A DNA stretch of 64,000 bases from Eriocheir sinensis (lineage: Eukaryota; Arthropoda; Malacostraca; Decapoda; Varunidae), in contig NC_066571.1 in NCBI RefSeq assembly GCF_024679095.1, forward strand, positions 5,500,783 to 5,564,782. The letters run 5' to 3'. The notes beneath the pieces are model-generated. The model saw only the letters and a program-made list of their open reading frames with translations, searched no databases and was not told where the DNA came from. This document shows, in pieces, positions 25,554 through 37,419 of the stretch. Both the position numbers and the translations under genes were made by a program. The stretch's first letter is position 1. Each line of letters opens with the position of its first letter.

Positions 25554-26062
25554 CCTCGTGAAGGGTGTTGAGGCAAACTTTTAGGATGAGTGTCGGAGTG
25601 GAGCGGAGAGGACGGTGCGGCGGAGACAGACACAGCGATGAATATTTTAGCAGTACTTCTCCCACCTTTCTCCTCCTCCTCTTCCCATCTTCCTCCTCTT
25701 CTTCTTCCCATCCTCCTCATCCTCTTCCCATCTTCCTCCTCCTCCTCCTCCTCCCATGTCGTTTTTGATTCCCCGTTGTCCTTCTCTTCCTCCTTCTCCT
25801 CCTTTATATCCTCTTTTCTTATTGCTTTCGTTTTCATTGTCTTCGTCGTTCCTCTCTTCCTCTTTTACTTCTTTCTCCTCCTCCTCCTCCTCCTCCTCCT
25901 CCTCTGCCACCACTTCCTCAATCTTATCCTTCCTGTCTTCATTCTCGCACAGCTTTATTGTTTTCCTGGTTCTCGTCTTTCTCCTCCTTCTCCTCCTCCT
26001 CCTCCTCCTCCTCCTCCTCCTCCTCCTCCTCCTCCTCCTCCTCCTCCTCCTCCTCCTCCTCC
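25554..26062. repeat. (CTC)n trinucleotide domain
   Basis: CTC runs of increasing length, the longest at about 25980-26060. Poly-L, poly-S/P and poly-R/E frames follow from the composition. Confidence 0.95.
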
Positions 26063-26123
26063 CATTTTTCATTCCCCTCGCTCCGTTTCCAAACTCAACA
26101 ACACCAACTTCTCTAATGTCGAG

Positions 26124-26127
<4 letters not shown>

Positions 26128-26193
<66 letters not shown>

Positions 26194-26260
26194 CAGCCTT
26201 CGTCCTCTTCACTTAAATTACTTAAATCATGATGGGCAGCAGGTGACATCTATACAATTT

Positions 26261-26291
<31 letters not shown>
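26128..26291. repeat. (GA)30 and (CT)15, inverted pair
   Basis: GA at 26128-26188 and CT at about 26262-26291, reverse complements separated by about 73 bp. Confidence 0.96.
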
Positions 26292-26874
<583 letters not shown>

Positions 26875-26876
<2 letters not shown>

Positions 26877-27640
26877 GGATGGAGTGGGGGGCTGATAGCA
26901 CACTTTGATAACTGTATTAATTTTACGTAGAATGCAATAGTTCCCTTGCTCTATTACTTTAGTTATTAATAATGAAATAAAGGGAATTGCGTTTACCTTT
27001 ACCTTAATTAGATTTACCTTTATATTCCACTTTCTTTATGTAGTTTTTCTCTCCTCTCCTTTCTCCTCTTCCTCCTCCTACTCTTCTTTCTTTCGACAAT
27101 TCCCTTACACTTCTTCTCCTATTCTTTATCTCCTCTTCACATTCATTTTTCCTCCTCTTCCTGTTTCCTTCTTTTATCCCTTTCACCCTCTTCTCTCTTC
27201 CTATTGTCAACTCATATCCCTTTCATCATCTCCCTCCTCCACTCCTTCCTCCTTGCATATATCTCCCTCTTCCTTATCCTTTCCTCACCTCTCATCCTTT
27301 CCATCTTCTTTCCCTCCTTCCTTCCTTCTCCTCCTCCTCCTTCAGTTATCCCTTTCCACATTCCTCCTTCAAATATTTCCTCTTCACTATTCCTTTCTCT
27401 TATTCCTCCCTTCGTCTATAATTCCTATTTCTTTCCCGTTATCAAACTTACCCTCCCTCACTCCTCTTTCTCTTCTTCTCCCCCTCAGTCCATCCTCTTC
27501 TCCTGTAACTTCCATCTCAACTTCCTCAATCCGTTTCTCCTTCCCTCACCCTCTTCCTCCTCCCTCCTCCATCATTTTCTCCCTCTTCCTCCTCCCTTTG
27601 TCGCCTCGGTGCAGTCTCTCCGGTTCACTGCAAGGGTCGA
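26875..27640. other. AT-rich then pyrimidine-rich sequence, no gene
   Basis: 26875-27010 is AT-rich unique sequence. 27020-27610 is T/C-rich low complexity without a firm period. Confidence 0.6.
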
Positions 27641-27745
27641 GAAGTTTCAGGTGAAGGTTCGAAGCTCCACTTGACCTCTTGCCTTCACGGGGTGACTCAG
27701 TGGCTGTTTGACCTTTGCTGATACGAGGGCTAGGACGGCGCGTGC

Positions 27746-27824
<79 letters not shown>
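27641..27824. repeat. Unique spacer and (GT)38 microsatellite
   Basis: 27641-27746 is unique and GC-balanced; 27747-27824 is pure GT. Confidence 0.95.
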
Positions 27825-27825
<1 letters not shown>

Positions 27826-28484
27826 TACAGGTTTTGTTTTGTTTATTTTCATATTGTTTTTACTCATTTTCTTTTCACATTCCTTCTACTTTTCTTTCCA
27901 TATTACTTTTACTTTTCGTTCCATATTACTTTTACAGTTTTTTTGTTGTTGTTTTTTTATCCTCGTGTATGTTGAGAAAGTTTGTCTCATGTTCGAGTGT
28001 AGAATCTGGCGTTATAATATTTTTTTCCAACTCATTTTTTTCTCACTCATCTTTTTTTTTTCCTCAACACTACTCATCCAACTATTCTTTTTATTATAAC
28101 TTTCTTCTCTTCTTCCTACATCCTACTCCTTTTTCTCCATCCCTCTCCTCAAGCTCTTATCGTTTCCTTAAATCTTCCATTCTCTCTCTATCCTTCCTAA
28201 TATCCTTCGCTTCCCCCTTCTCCTTTCATTTATAAGATTTAGTTTTCTTGTACATATATATTAACAAAACTTTTCTCTAACATGTATAAACGTATAAAGT
28301 GCAGCATGTTTTATATATTTTCTAAAGCATCAAGCGAATCGTTTTTCTTTTGTTCTCATCAATAATACTTTCCCTTTGATCACCTTGCTAATATTTTACG
28401 TTTTCCTTTTTTCAGAGGCTTACGTTACTTACAAGTCTTCTACAATTATGCCTGCCCACCGTATCCTCCTTTGCCTTCATTCGT
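27825..28484. other. T-rich sequence, no gene
   Basis: F/L/S-rich frames only; small internal duplications ('ttccatattacttttac' at about 27897 and 27921). No exon seen. Confidence 0.6.
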
Positions 28485-29555
28485 TGCCACTCCGCCTCAA
28501 GCTCATCTACAACGTACTGACTGCCTTTCCTCTATCCTTCTCTCCTTTGCACCGCTACATGAAGTTCGTCTCTCCACTGTACTCTCTTCTCCTCCCTTGA
28601 TCTTTCTTTTTCTCTGCACCTCCGCCTCAAGCTCATCTACAACGTACTGACTGCCTTTCCTCTATCCTTCTCTCCTTTGCACCTCCACATGAAGATCGTC
28701 TCTCCACTGTACTCACTCCTCCTTCCTTGATCTCTCTTTTTCCTCGCACCTTTTCTTTGCTTCAAGTCTATCTCCCCAACGTACTCGGTCTCGTTCTTTC
28801 TTCCCATCTCCCCAAGGTACTCACTGTTCTCGATCTTCTTTTTTTCTTTCCAACTCCGTCTGAAGTCTATCTCCCCAACGCACTCACTGTTTTCAATCTC
28901 CTTTTTTCTCTCCAACTCCGCCTGAAGTCTATCCCCCCAACGTAGTCACTGCTCTCAATCTTCTTTTTACTTTCCAACTCCGCCTGAAGTCTATCCCCCC
29001 AACCTAGTCACTGCTCTCAATCTCCTTTTTACTTTCCAACTCCTCCTGAAGTCTCTCTCCCGAACGTAGTCACTGCTCTCAATCTCCTTTTTTCTTTCCA
29101 TCTCCGCCTGAAGTCTCTCTCCCCAACGCACTCGCTGCTCTCAATCTCCTTTTTTCTTTCCAACTCCGCCTGAAGTCTATCCCCCCAACGTAGTCACTGC
29201 TCTCAATCTCCTTTTCACTTTCCAACTCCGCCCAAAGTCTCCATCCAGTGTACTCAAGTCTCCACCCCCGATTTAGTTTTCATTTGCACCTTCACTTCAC
29301 TTCTCCAATCTACCCTTTGTCTCCCTTCTCAATCTCCTTTTTACTTTCCATCTCCGCCCCAAGTCTCCATCCAGTGTGCTCAAGTCTCCACCCCCGATCT
29401 AGTTTTCATTTGCAGCTTCACTTCACTTCTCCAATCTACCTTTTGTCTCTCTTCTCGATTTTTTTTCTCGTTCCACCTCCGCCTCAAGTCTCTATCCAAT
29501 GTCCTCAGTCTCATCGCGATCCTTCTTTCTGTTTGTACCTCCAAATGAAGTCTAT
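28485..29555. repeat. Complex minisatellite, 62-bp core and 127-131-bp derivatives
   Basis: A 131-bp unit starts at about 28491 and 28622 ('ccgcctcaagctcatctaca'). From about 28780 to 29240 a ~62-bp unit repeats about eight times ('ccgcctgaagtctat', 'cccaacgtagtcactgct', 'ctcaatctcctttttac'). From 29230 two ~127-bp units share 'aagtctccatccagtgt'. All share one ancestral core, so this is a higher-order array. Confidence 0.9.
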
Positions 29556-29559
29556 TTCT

Positions 29560-29710
29560 CCGATGTTTTTTTTTTTACAACAAAGGAGACAGCTGAAGGG
29601 CACAAAAGAAAGGGAAACAATAATAATAAAAAAAACGCTGCTCGCTGCTTCCAAAAAGAATCCAAAGAGGTGGCCGAAAGAGAGGTTAATTTCGAGATTT
29701 TTCAATGTAC
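29560..29710 (-). mobile_element. LINE 3' end, 5'-truncated
   Basis: Plus-strand 'ttttttttttacaacaaagg' and 'agacagctgaagggcac', then 'ctgctcgctgcttcc' and 'gaggtggccgaaagagaggt': the reverse complement of the LINE 3' end seen at 52405. It sits inside the minisatellite domain, whose units ('tctccatgatcttttan') resume at about 29749. Confidence 0.82.
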
Positions 29711-30279
29711 TCTCTTTATCCCCTCGATCTTTTGCCTCTCACAGTTTCTCTCCATGATCTTTTATTAGGCTCCTCATCTTCTCTTCCTCTTTCTCTCCAC
29801 TTCGCTCTTCTTTCCCTTCACCATTTCTCTCCATGGTCTTTTACTGTGCTCCTCATTTTCTCTCTCTTTTGATCTCATTTCCCCGGGCGTTTCTCTCCAT
29901 GATCTTTTACTAAGCTCTTTTTCTTCTCTTACTCTTTCTCCTACCTCGATCTCTTTGCCCTTCGACGAGTGTTCTCAAGGCTCTGAACAAGCCCCTCAGC
30001 GTCTCTTTCCACCACCTGACCAAACCCTCCCCTCTTCGCCCTTTGCCTTCCTTATCATCATCATCTCTGTAATACGTTCTGCTCCTGGTCATCTCCTCAC
30101 TTCGTCGTTTCTTGTTGTAAAACGCGGAATATGAGAGGCAATCCGTTTCGCTTTTTTTTTTTCTAGAACGGGAAATATAAGAAACAATCCTTTTCACATG
30201 GTTATTTTTTGCCTTAAAATGTCGAAAACGAGAAGTAATTAATTTCACATCTCCATTTCGTGTATTAAAAAATGTCAAA
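29711..30279. repeat. Tail of the minisatellite domain, then diverged sequence
   Basis: 'tctccatgatcttttactnngctcctc' units at about 29749, 29829 and 29895. 30100-30279 has repeated 'ttgtaaaacgcggaatatgagagg...caatccg' type blocks. No gene. Confidence 0.65.
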
Positions 30280-31410
30280 TAATCATAAGAAGCAATGCTG
30301 TTAAAGGGAGACTATTAAAGACGTACGGTTTTTTTTTCTTGAATCACCACAAAGTTAATCAAAAAGAAAATATTTGAGTGATAAATCTATAGAGATATTT
30401 TCATTTAGGGTGTGTTAGTATGTCAATGTCTTTCATTAATACAATTTCAGGAATTCGCACTTTCAAGGAAGGCAGCGGTGATAATATAGATTTCGTAAGT
30501 GTCCAGCTGCATCATATATTATTTTGTGGTAATTGGTGTGAAGGCGTTAAGTAGGAAAACGTTTATCACTTATATATTCATGTCTGCAGTATATCGACAC
30601 CGGGTGGCGAAACATTAAGTATTCAGATGTGTTTTAATTTGGGGATATTAAGATGACCTTTACACGTATTTCCAAGCACGCTAGGCAATGATATTAAGTG
30701 TGTGGGAGGGTTTTAAATGTACACGTGTCAAACTCCATCCAATCACCTCTGTATCGTATTGATGGAGAGTGGAGAAATAACTGTACATGTATTATGGAAG
30801 TATTGATAGATTAACATTTCTCCTATTCGTGTTTAGATAAATATGTGTGAGAATGTTTCAGATATACACGAGTCAGCCCTCCAAACACCACTATATCGAT
30901 CTGGCGCAGAGTGGAGACGCTTTTAATACATGTTTCAAGGTACTTTGGGTGAGTTATTGTGTCTCCTACTCGTATTTAGGTAGCTATGTGTGAGAATGTT
31001 TTAGATATACACGAGTCAGCCCTCCAAACACCACTATATCGATCTGGCGCAGAATGGAGACGCTTTTAATACATGTTTCAAGGTACTTTGGGTGAATTAT
31101 TTTGTCTCCTACTCGTGTTTAGGTAGCTATGTGTGAGAATGTTTCAGATATACACGAGTCAGCCCTCCAAACACCACTATATCGAACTGACGCAGAGTGG
31201 AGACGCTTTCAATACATGTTTCAAGGTACCCTACTCGTGTTTGGGTAGCTATGTGTGGGGCGGTTTTAGATATAGACGAGCCAGCCCTCCCTCCTATCAA
31301 CACGTCACCACTATCGTATTCGTATCGGTGCGGAGTGGAGAAGTTCAGTGTAAGTATTTTGAGGGAGTTTAGGCCTATTAACATTTCTCCTACCCGTGTT
31401 GAGGTATCCA
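30280..31410. repeat. 143-bp satellite
   Basis: 'tatgtgtgagaatgtt' starts units at 30842, 30985 and 31128, with a shorter one (122 bp) ending at 31250. Shared text includes 'gatatacacgagtcagccctcc' (cut), 'ccactatatcga' and 'gcagagtggagacgctttnaa'. A more diverged unit precedes at about 30696. The unit design resembles the 154-bp satellite at 32.6 kb. Confidence 0.92.
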
Positions 31411-31421
31411 CGGTATACAAT

Positions 31422-31592
31422 TAGACAGTAACATTAAGACAGTAGCATAAACAACAGCATAGACAGTAAAGGGCATTGAGAATTGCTTTGAGAGTAGAGA
31501 GCATAGACAGTAGCTTAGACAGTAACATATACAGTAAAGGGGAAAGACAGTAGCATAGACAGTAAAGGGCATAGACAGTATCAGGGCAGACA
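31422..31592. repeat. Short-period 'agacagtagcat' repeat
   Basis: Words 'agacagtaacat', 'agacagtagcat' and 'agacagtaaaggg' recur with irregular 11-25-bp spacing. About ten copies. Confidence 0.85.
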
Positions 31593-31794
31593 GACAGATG
31601 TGTGGATGAGTGTGTCAGTTAGCTAGATAAGAGTCGACCTTCATTCCCCAGTGCATGGCCTTGCTTCAGAGTGCAAAAGCCTGAAGTATATGTTCAGTAA
31701 GAGAGCTTAGGCATATTTCTATTACCTATACATATACATTTCTTTAGGTATACGTTAGCGTCCAGAACGATCTCAAAAGTGTGCTGGAAAAGAA

Positions 31795-31950
31795 TATTTT
31801 TTTTTAACAGTAAAGAAAGCAGCTCAAGGGCAAGGAAAGGAACAAAAAGCCTGCTAAGCGCTGCTCCTGCAAAAGCATATTGAGTTGAGTGGACAAAAGA
31901 GAGGTCAGTTTCGAATGGTGAGGTGTCTTGATATGGCAGAAAGCATGCCG
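31795..31950 (-). mobile_element. LINE 3' end, 5'-truncated
   Basis: Plus strand: T-run, 'aacagtaaagaaagcagctc', 'aagggcaaggaaaggaac', 'gctgctcctgcaaaag', 'agagaggtcagtttcgaa' and 'gtgaggtgtcttgat'. This matches the LINE at 52405 and extends a little further upstream than the other short copies. Confidence 0.82.
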
Positions 31951-32158
31951 TCTGAGTACAGGTCGCATCGGTAAGGTTGGTGAGGGTGTATGATCTTCGT
32001 ACTATTCCATTAATAATACGCAAACAGAGGCTCTATATGTCTGCAAACACCCACCGACATGTTGATTGTAACCGTTCCATAATGTTCGTCCGCTGTGTCA
32101 GAACGTAACGCACACTGTATCCAGGATATTCTAGTGAAGATGCATATTTCAGTGGACT
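31951..32158. other. Unique spacer
   Basis: Possibly further eroded LINE sequence at its left edge; otherwise no feature that I can name. Confidence 0.4.
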
Positions 32159-32386
32159 AAGGCTGGTATAACAAGACACTTTGCCTTCTCACATCAGCTA
32201 TATCTAAAGGTCAAAGAGGGGGGATCAGTCAGGTTCTAATGAGTGTTTTTTATGCTCAGGGTACAGAGGAAAGATGAAACTACCACCAGGGTCATAAAAC
32301 TACCCCTGGAAATGCCCACAACTCCTACGAAAGCCTTGTCAAATATGTGTTCTTGGGCGGCGGAATGTCTCATAATACGACCCTTA
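32159..32386 (+). mobile_element. MITE family A, copy 3
   Basis: About 228 bp. The left end TAAGGCTGGTATAACAAGAC and the reverse complement of the right end TAAGGGTCGTATTATGAGAC form the terminal inverted repeat. It has the full family core and no coding capacity. Confidence 0.9.
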
Positions 32387-33222
32387 GTAAGTGTTTTGAT
32401 GTTGTTTTTACAAATATAACTTTAAGAATTCGTACTATAAAAGATGTTCGCTGGGATAATGATAGTTTGCATGTGCGTTAGACATAAATAATAAGTGTGT
32501 AGAGGTGTGTTTTGGTTGTATAAGAACGTATAAAAATATCGATTAAGTAACATAGCTTAACGTGTGTATTTTATAAAGGTATTTACTTCTGTTTACATTG
32601 CTTACATATATACACGGGATTAAACATGCTAGGTAGTAATGAGTGTGAGGAGGTGTGTGGTTTTAGTATACTAGGTGTGTTTAAGATATGTAAGAGTTGC
32701 GCAGTGTCTCGGTTTAGAGTTCAAAGCTTCACGTACGTTTTGTTTGCTTAGTTGTATACACATGATTAGATATGCTAGGTAGTAATGAGTGTTCGAAGGT
32801 GTGGTTTTAGTATGTCAGAGGGTGTGTTTAAGATATACGAGTCGTGCAGTGTCTCGGTTTAGAGTGACAAAGCTTCAAGTACGTGTTTCTGTTTGCATTG
32901 CTAAGTTGTATACAAGGGATTAAAGATGCTAGGTTGTAATGAGTGTGCGAGGGTGTGGTTTTAGTATGCTAGAAGGTGTGTTTAAGATATATGAGTCGTG
33001 CAGTGTCTCGGTTTAGAGTGACAAAGCTTCAAGTACGTGTTTCTGTATGCGTTGCTAAGTTGTATACAAGGGATTAAAGATGCTAGGTTGTAATGAGTGT
33101 GCGAGGGTGTGGTTTTAGTATGCTAGAAGGTGTGTTTAAGATATGTAAGAGTCGTGCAGTGTCTCGGTTTAGAGTGACAAAGCTTCAAGTACGTTTTTGT
33201 TTACATTGCTTAGTTGTATACA
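32387..33222. repeat. 154-bp satellite
   Basis: 'ttgtataca' starts units at 32752, 32906, 33060 and 33214, exactly 154 bp apart; each unit carries 'gatgctaggttgtaatgag' variants, 'gtttaagatat', 'gtcgtgcagtgtctcgg' and 'caaagcttcaagtacg'. A weaker unit precedes from about 32600. Confidence 0.95.
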
Positions 33223-33412
33223 CGCCATGTTGCCTCTCTTTCTACCTTCTATCGATATTTTCATGCTGATTGCTCTTCTGAACTTTCTAACTGCATGCCT
33301 CCCCCCCTCTCACGGCCCCGCTCCACACGACTTTCTACTCATGCTCATCCCTATACTGTCCAAACCCCTTATTTTTGTTGCCCTTGAGCCGGGTCGTATG
33401 ATGTAAAAAAAA
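33223..33412 (+). mobile_element. LINE RT C-terminal fragment inserted in the satellite
   Basis: Plus-strand frame near 33257 reads NCMPPPLSRPRSTRLSTHAH and on through PYTVQTPY, the same C-terminal RT text as in the copy at 52405, then jumps to the 3' end 'gcccttgagccgggtc' and 'gatgtaaaaaaaaag'. It is therefore 5'-truncated and internally deleted. The 154-bp unit stops just before it and resumes just after it ('gattagatatgcaaggtag'). Confidence 0.85.
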
Positions 33413-33544
33413 AGATTAGATATGCAAGGTAGTGATAAGAGAGGTGTGTTTTGAGTATTTTTAAAAGCTGTCCCTCAAACCACAAGTGCAGTGTATTGGT
33501 TCCGCTTGGAGTATAAGCTTGAAGTATATATGATTTAAGGGTGA
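33413..33544. repeat. 154-bp satellite, continuation after the LINE insertion
   Basis: 'gattagatatgcaaggtagt' and 'aggtgtgttttgagta', then 'caagtgcagtgtattgg' and 'aagcttgaagtata', follow the unit order of the array left of 33223. Confidence 0.75.
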
Positions 33545-33690
33545 TTAGTTGCATTTGGCATTACCTCTCTTTCGGCCACCTCTTTTGATCCTTTTTTTTA
33601 GGAGCAGCGAGTAGCGGGCTTTTTTTTATTATTGTTTCCTTTTTTTGTGCCCTTGAGCTGTCTCCTGTGTTGTGAAAAAAAAAAATACAC
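33545..33690 (+). mobile_element. LINE 3' end, 5'-truncated
   Basis: 'acctctctttcggccacctc', 'aggagcagcgagtagcgggc', 'gcccttgagctgtctcctg' and a terminal 'gtgaaaaaaaaaa'. Same 3' terminus as the copies at 29560 and 46740. Confidence 0.85.
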
Positions 33691-34192
<502 letters not shown>

Positions 34193-34561
34193 AAAACAAA
34201 CAAGCATATCAAGCTGTGTTTACGATATAGATGAGTCGCCCCTCCAACCCCTAGCGCTGGCGGGTGTGTTCCTGGCCCCGGGTGTGTTAAAGCAGGTCAC
34301 CATGCGGGTCACGTGGGCCGACCGTCATCAGGATTGCGTGCAGGTGTGGCGAGGGTGCATGGTGAGTGTGGGTCGGCGGGGGTTATGGTGGTGGTAATGG
34401 TTGTGGTGGAGGTGATAATGATGGTGGGGATGATTGTGGTTGTGGTGGTGTTATGGAGTGGAGAGAAGAGGAGGAAGAGGAAAATGAGAAGAAAACAAAG
34501 AGGAGGAGAGAAGCCCTTAGGAGTTGGCATAAATTTGTGTTTGGGGAGCAGTAAACATTAT

Positions 34562-34619
<58 letters not shown>

Positions 34620-35398
34620 ACCTTTTGGGGCTCCCCCGCTCGCCAGCCTCAGTGACCCCGTTAAAGCGACCCCGCCTCATCTCCACCTCGCCACCCACGC
34701 CCGCACGCCCATATCCCACGTAACCCACGCCCTCGGTACCCGCAGCAAGACGCCCAGGAACCTCACTCAGGGCGGGACGGGTCCAGGGCGTGGAGAGGCA
34801 TTACTCTATCGGTTTATCGGGAGCATCGATCACTTGCCGGCACCCCGCTATTGCGACTCAGCCGGGAACTCGTGTGGCCTGCGCCGGACATATCAAGCTC
34901 GGAGGAAAATAAATGCTGTGGTCGGATTTCCTAGTACTGCCACGTCGCCTGTTCCGGGTGAGGAAAGACGAATCATGCCCTTCGCTGCCCTCCACACCCC
35001 GAGCCATTGCAAAACACGCCGCAGGACACGTCAGGACAAATGTTAGACCACGTCAGAGTTTGCATGGCCCTGACGCAGGCGCACCAACCCCCGTCAGCTG
35101 GCAGCTCATCACGGCTATTTACGCACACCTGCACCACCAGTACACCTGCCAGCACCCTCCCCGAGCCTAGAAGGGGTGTGTCGTAAGCCCTCGATGCCCA
35201 GCACTGTCCACGTGTTGGCCTAATATTGAGGTTACATGGGCGGCTTGGCTGACGGGGCGGACGATCACTATAGCCCGCGTCGCCATGTGTTCCGGTGTCT
35301 GTTTACATGCCTCACGCTCCCCTTACATCACATTACGCCCCACGGACACCCAGGACACATTACAGACACCCGAGGAGTACGGTAATAGAGGTACACAG
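34193..35398. other. Mostly unique, GC-balanced block with a (CA)28 tract
   Basis: The least repetitive part of the window. Holds GGT-rich sequence at 34376-34450, CA at 34562-34618, and non-repetitive GC-rich sequence from 34620. A possible short exon (34302-34361, plus strand: CACCATG start and GTGAGT donor) is discussed as a finding; it is not firm enough to call. Confidence 0.45.
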
Positions 35399-35404
35399 AC
35401 TTAC

Positions 35405-35690
35405 CTGGGTACGAGGAACACGGGAAGGGATGAGTCGTCGACCTGTGAGCTTCGTCGCGCGCCGTACACACTCCCTCCGCCACTCCGCACTCTCTCCCCG
35501 TCACACCACGCCACTAAACTGTCTGGCGGCGCGTTTCCCGTGGCCTCGAAGCACTCAGAAAGCCGGGCATGAGGTGCCGTGTGCCAAGGGGGCCGGGGCG
35601 GGCAAGTTATGGGGAGGAAACAGAAGCAGAGCACGCGGCGAGTCGGTCTCCTGTTCCCTTCACTGCAGTAAGCTCCCACGTTATTGATCG
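35405..35690 (-). other. Candidate 5' exon with consensus splice donor
   Basis: On the minus strand a GC-rich stretch ends in CCCAG|gtaagt (exon end at 35405, intron from 35404). The last bases, joined to the ACSL exon at 7356, would read AG|GATG and keep an A at -3 of the ACSL start; the stretch's open frame would also be in phase with ACSL. It contains a short ATG frame (18 codons, ATG near 35572) that stops before the donor, so it is more likely 5' UTR than coding. The link to ACSL is an inference; the donor itself is seen. The left (5') limit is arbitrary. Confidence 0.35.
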
Positions 35691-35699
35691 CCGGGAAGG

Positions 35700-36049
35700 T
35701 GGTGTGATGCGCGGGGGAGACTGGTAGAGAGGGAGAGAGAGCGAGGAGGAGCCGATAGGGGAGGAGCTAACGGGAGGCAGAACGTGGAGCCGGGGAGAGG
35801 AAAAGGAGAGAGGTGCCGGTTAATATTATGGAACAGCAGGGAGGGAGGCAGGGAGGGAGGGAGGGAGGGCGAAAGGGCAAATCAGCTGACTGTCTGGCCT
35901 TACCCGTCTCCTCCCTTCCTTCCCCTCCCTCCCTTTTCCCTATTCCCCTTCCTCCCTTTCTGCTCCCCCTCCCTCTCCCTCTCCCTCGCGTGTTTCGGGG
36001 AAACGGAAGCCTCGTGAGTGACTGAACGTTGATCTGTGTTGGCTGAGTC

Positions 36050-36123
<74 letters not shown>

Positions 36124-36300
36124 AACTTAATTAGTTGATAACAAAAAGGAATCATGCTTGACGCCAAGGATTATCCGTAGCAATGACTATTGTTTATGTA
36201 TATGAATAAATAAATAAATAAATAGATAGATAGAGATAGATAGATAGATAGAGATAGATAGATAGAGATAGATAGAGGTAGATCGATAGATAGATATGCT
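35700..36300. repeat. GA/GGGA-rich block, (CT)35 and (GATA)n
   Basis: Purine-rich at 35725-35870, pyrimidine-rich at 35905-35990, CT at 36050-36118, and AAAT then GATA words at 36204-36298. Confidence 0.9.
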
Positions 36301-36325
36301 TACAAGTAATTTCCGCGTTGAGCCG

Positions 36326-36333
36326 TGACGTCA
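36326..36333. promoter_or_regulatory. Palindromic CRE (TGACGTCA)
   Basis: A perfect CREB/ATF consensus in unique sequence, with a half-site TACGTCA at 36389-36395 and a near-palindrome 'gtacagcgcagcgcggtgct' just before it. It lies about 0.6 kb upstream of the candidate 5' exon on the minus strand, a plausible promoter-proximal position. Confidence 0.4.
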
Positions 36334-36639
36334 CTCGTCCCTCGCCGGCTCAAGCGTTCTCTTCCTCGTACAGCGCAGCGCGGTGCTGTACGTCACCCGA
36401 CACTAGGAAAGAACCGCACGGTTCAGAGAACTGATGCAACCATAATCTCTAATTACACATTTTCTCCTGTCATGAGGTAAAAGAACTGAATAGCTGTTCG
36501 TGTAATTTAAAAATGTAGCAAAATGAAATAGTTTATAAACATTGTTTTCATTTTTTGTCTTCATCTCACTGCAGTTCCTCAAGTATCGCTCCCATTGATT
36601 TATGAACGTAGATTCGAAATCAGTAAACTTCCCTGATTA

Positions 36640-37200
36640 TGATGGGATGAGATCCTTAATCAATACAAAAATATCTGGATGGTAAAAACTGACTAGCATG
36701 AAACCTGCTTCAAGGCAGCCTGGCGGAGTACAGCAGGTCCTCGCATTGGGCACATGTGGTGATCTGACGGTCGATGTTGTGGGCCGAGCGGGCAGCGTGT
36801 TAGGGCAGTGCCGGCGGGTTGAGGGCTTGAGGCGTAGCGCTGTTTCGGCATCCGCGTCCTGTTGACCTTGTACTTGAGGCAAACGCCCGCCATGTCTTGC
36901 CGCGGCTAGAGCGGCTAGAGAAGCCATGCATCCCCTACAGGGGCTTTCAGCCGGCCAGGTTCCCAGGCAGCGTCCTTGGCAGCCTTCCTGACGTGGCTGG
37001 TGAATTGCTGACTGACTCCTGGAGATGTTTCCTTCTGCCCACCAGGAGAATGGCGTGTTGGTCCCCGTTGACAGCATCTTGTCTCCGAGAGATGGGGACG
37101 GCTTGAGTCTTCACCGGGGCGAAGATGACCTGCCATCCCTTGCCCCAGAAGGCGATGCTCTGCAGGGCCGCTCCGCTGTGGCTCTGCTCCTGTCACGGGG
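36640..37200 (-). mobile_element. Decayed LINE reverse-transcriptase fragment
   Basis: On the minus strand at about 37160-37085 a frame reads IAFWGKGWQVIFAPVKTQAV and on to PISRR, matching the WGKRWQVRFAPDKTQ region of the element at 11.6 kb. A second frame then gives QFTSHVRKAAKDAAWEPGRL, typical thumb-region text of the same protein class. Several frameshifts separate these blocks, so the copy is a pseudogene. The boundaries are approximate. Confidence 0.7.
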
Positions 37201-37419
37201 GATGGCAGAGGGGAGCCTTTTGCTGTATTTACCGGCCTCTCATTGCAGGAATCCAGTCTCCCTTCTTCCTCTCTCCTCATTAAACCCCTCCTTCTTCCTC
37301 TTCTCCCTTCCCCTCATCTCCTTCTCCCTCTCTCATCTATCTCGACACAAGGAGCAACATTGATTGACAAATACTAATAGACGGAGAGGAGTAGCTTACC
37401 TGAGAGAGGGAGAGAGAGA
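37201..37419. other. Unique spacer, pyrimidine-rich at right
   Basis: No feature seen beyond TTCC-rich text at 37255-37345. Confidence 0.5.

Noticed and set aside
35285..35687. Plus-strand coding exons of 95-130 codons
   Set aside because: No splice signals or recognisable domain; the stronger signal there is the minus-strand donor at 35405.
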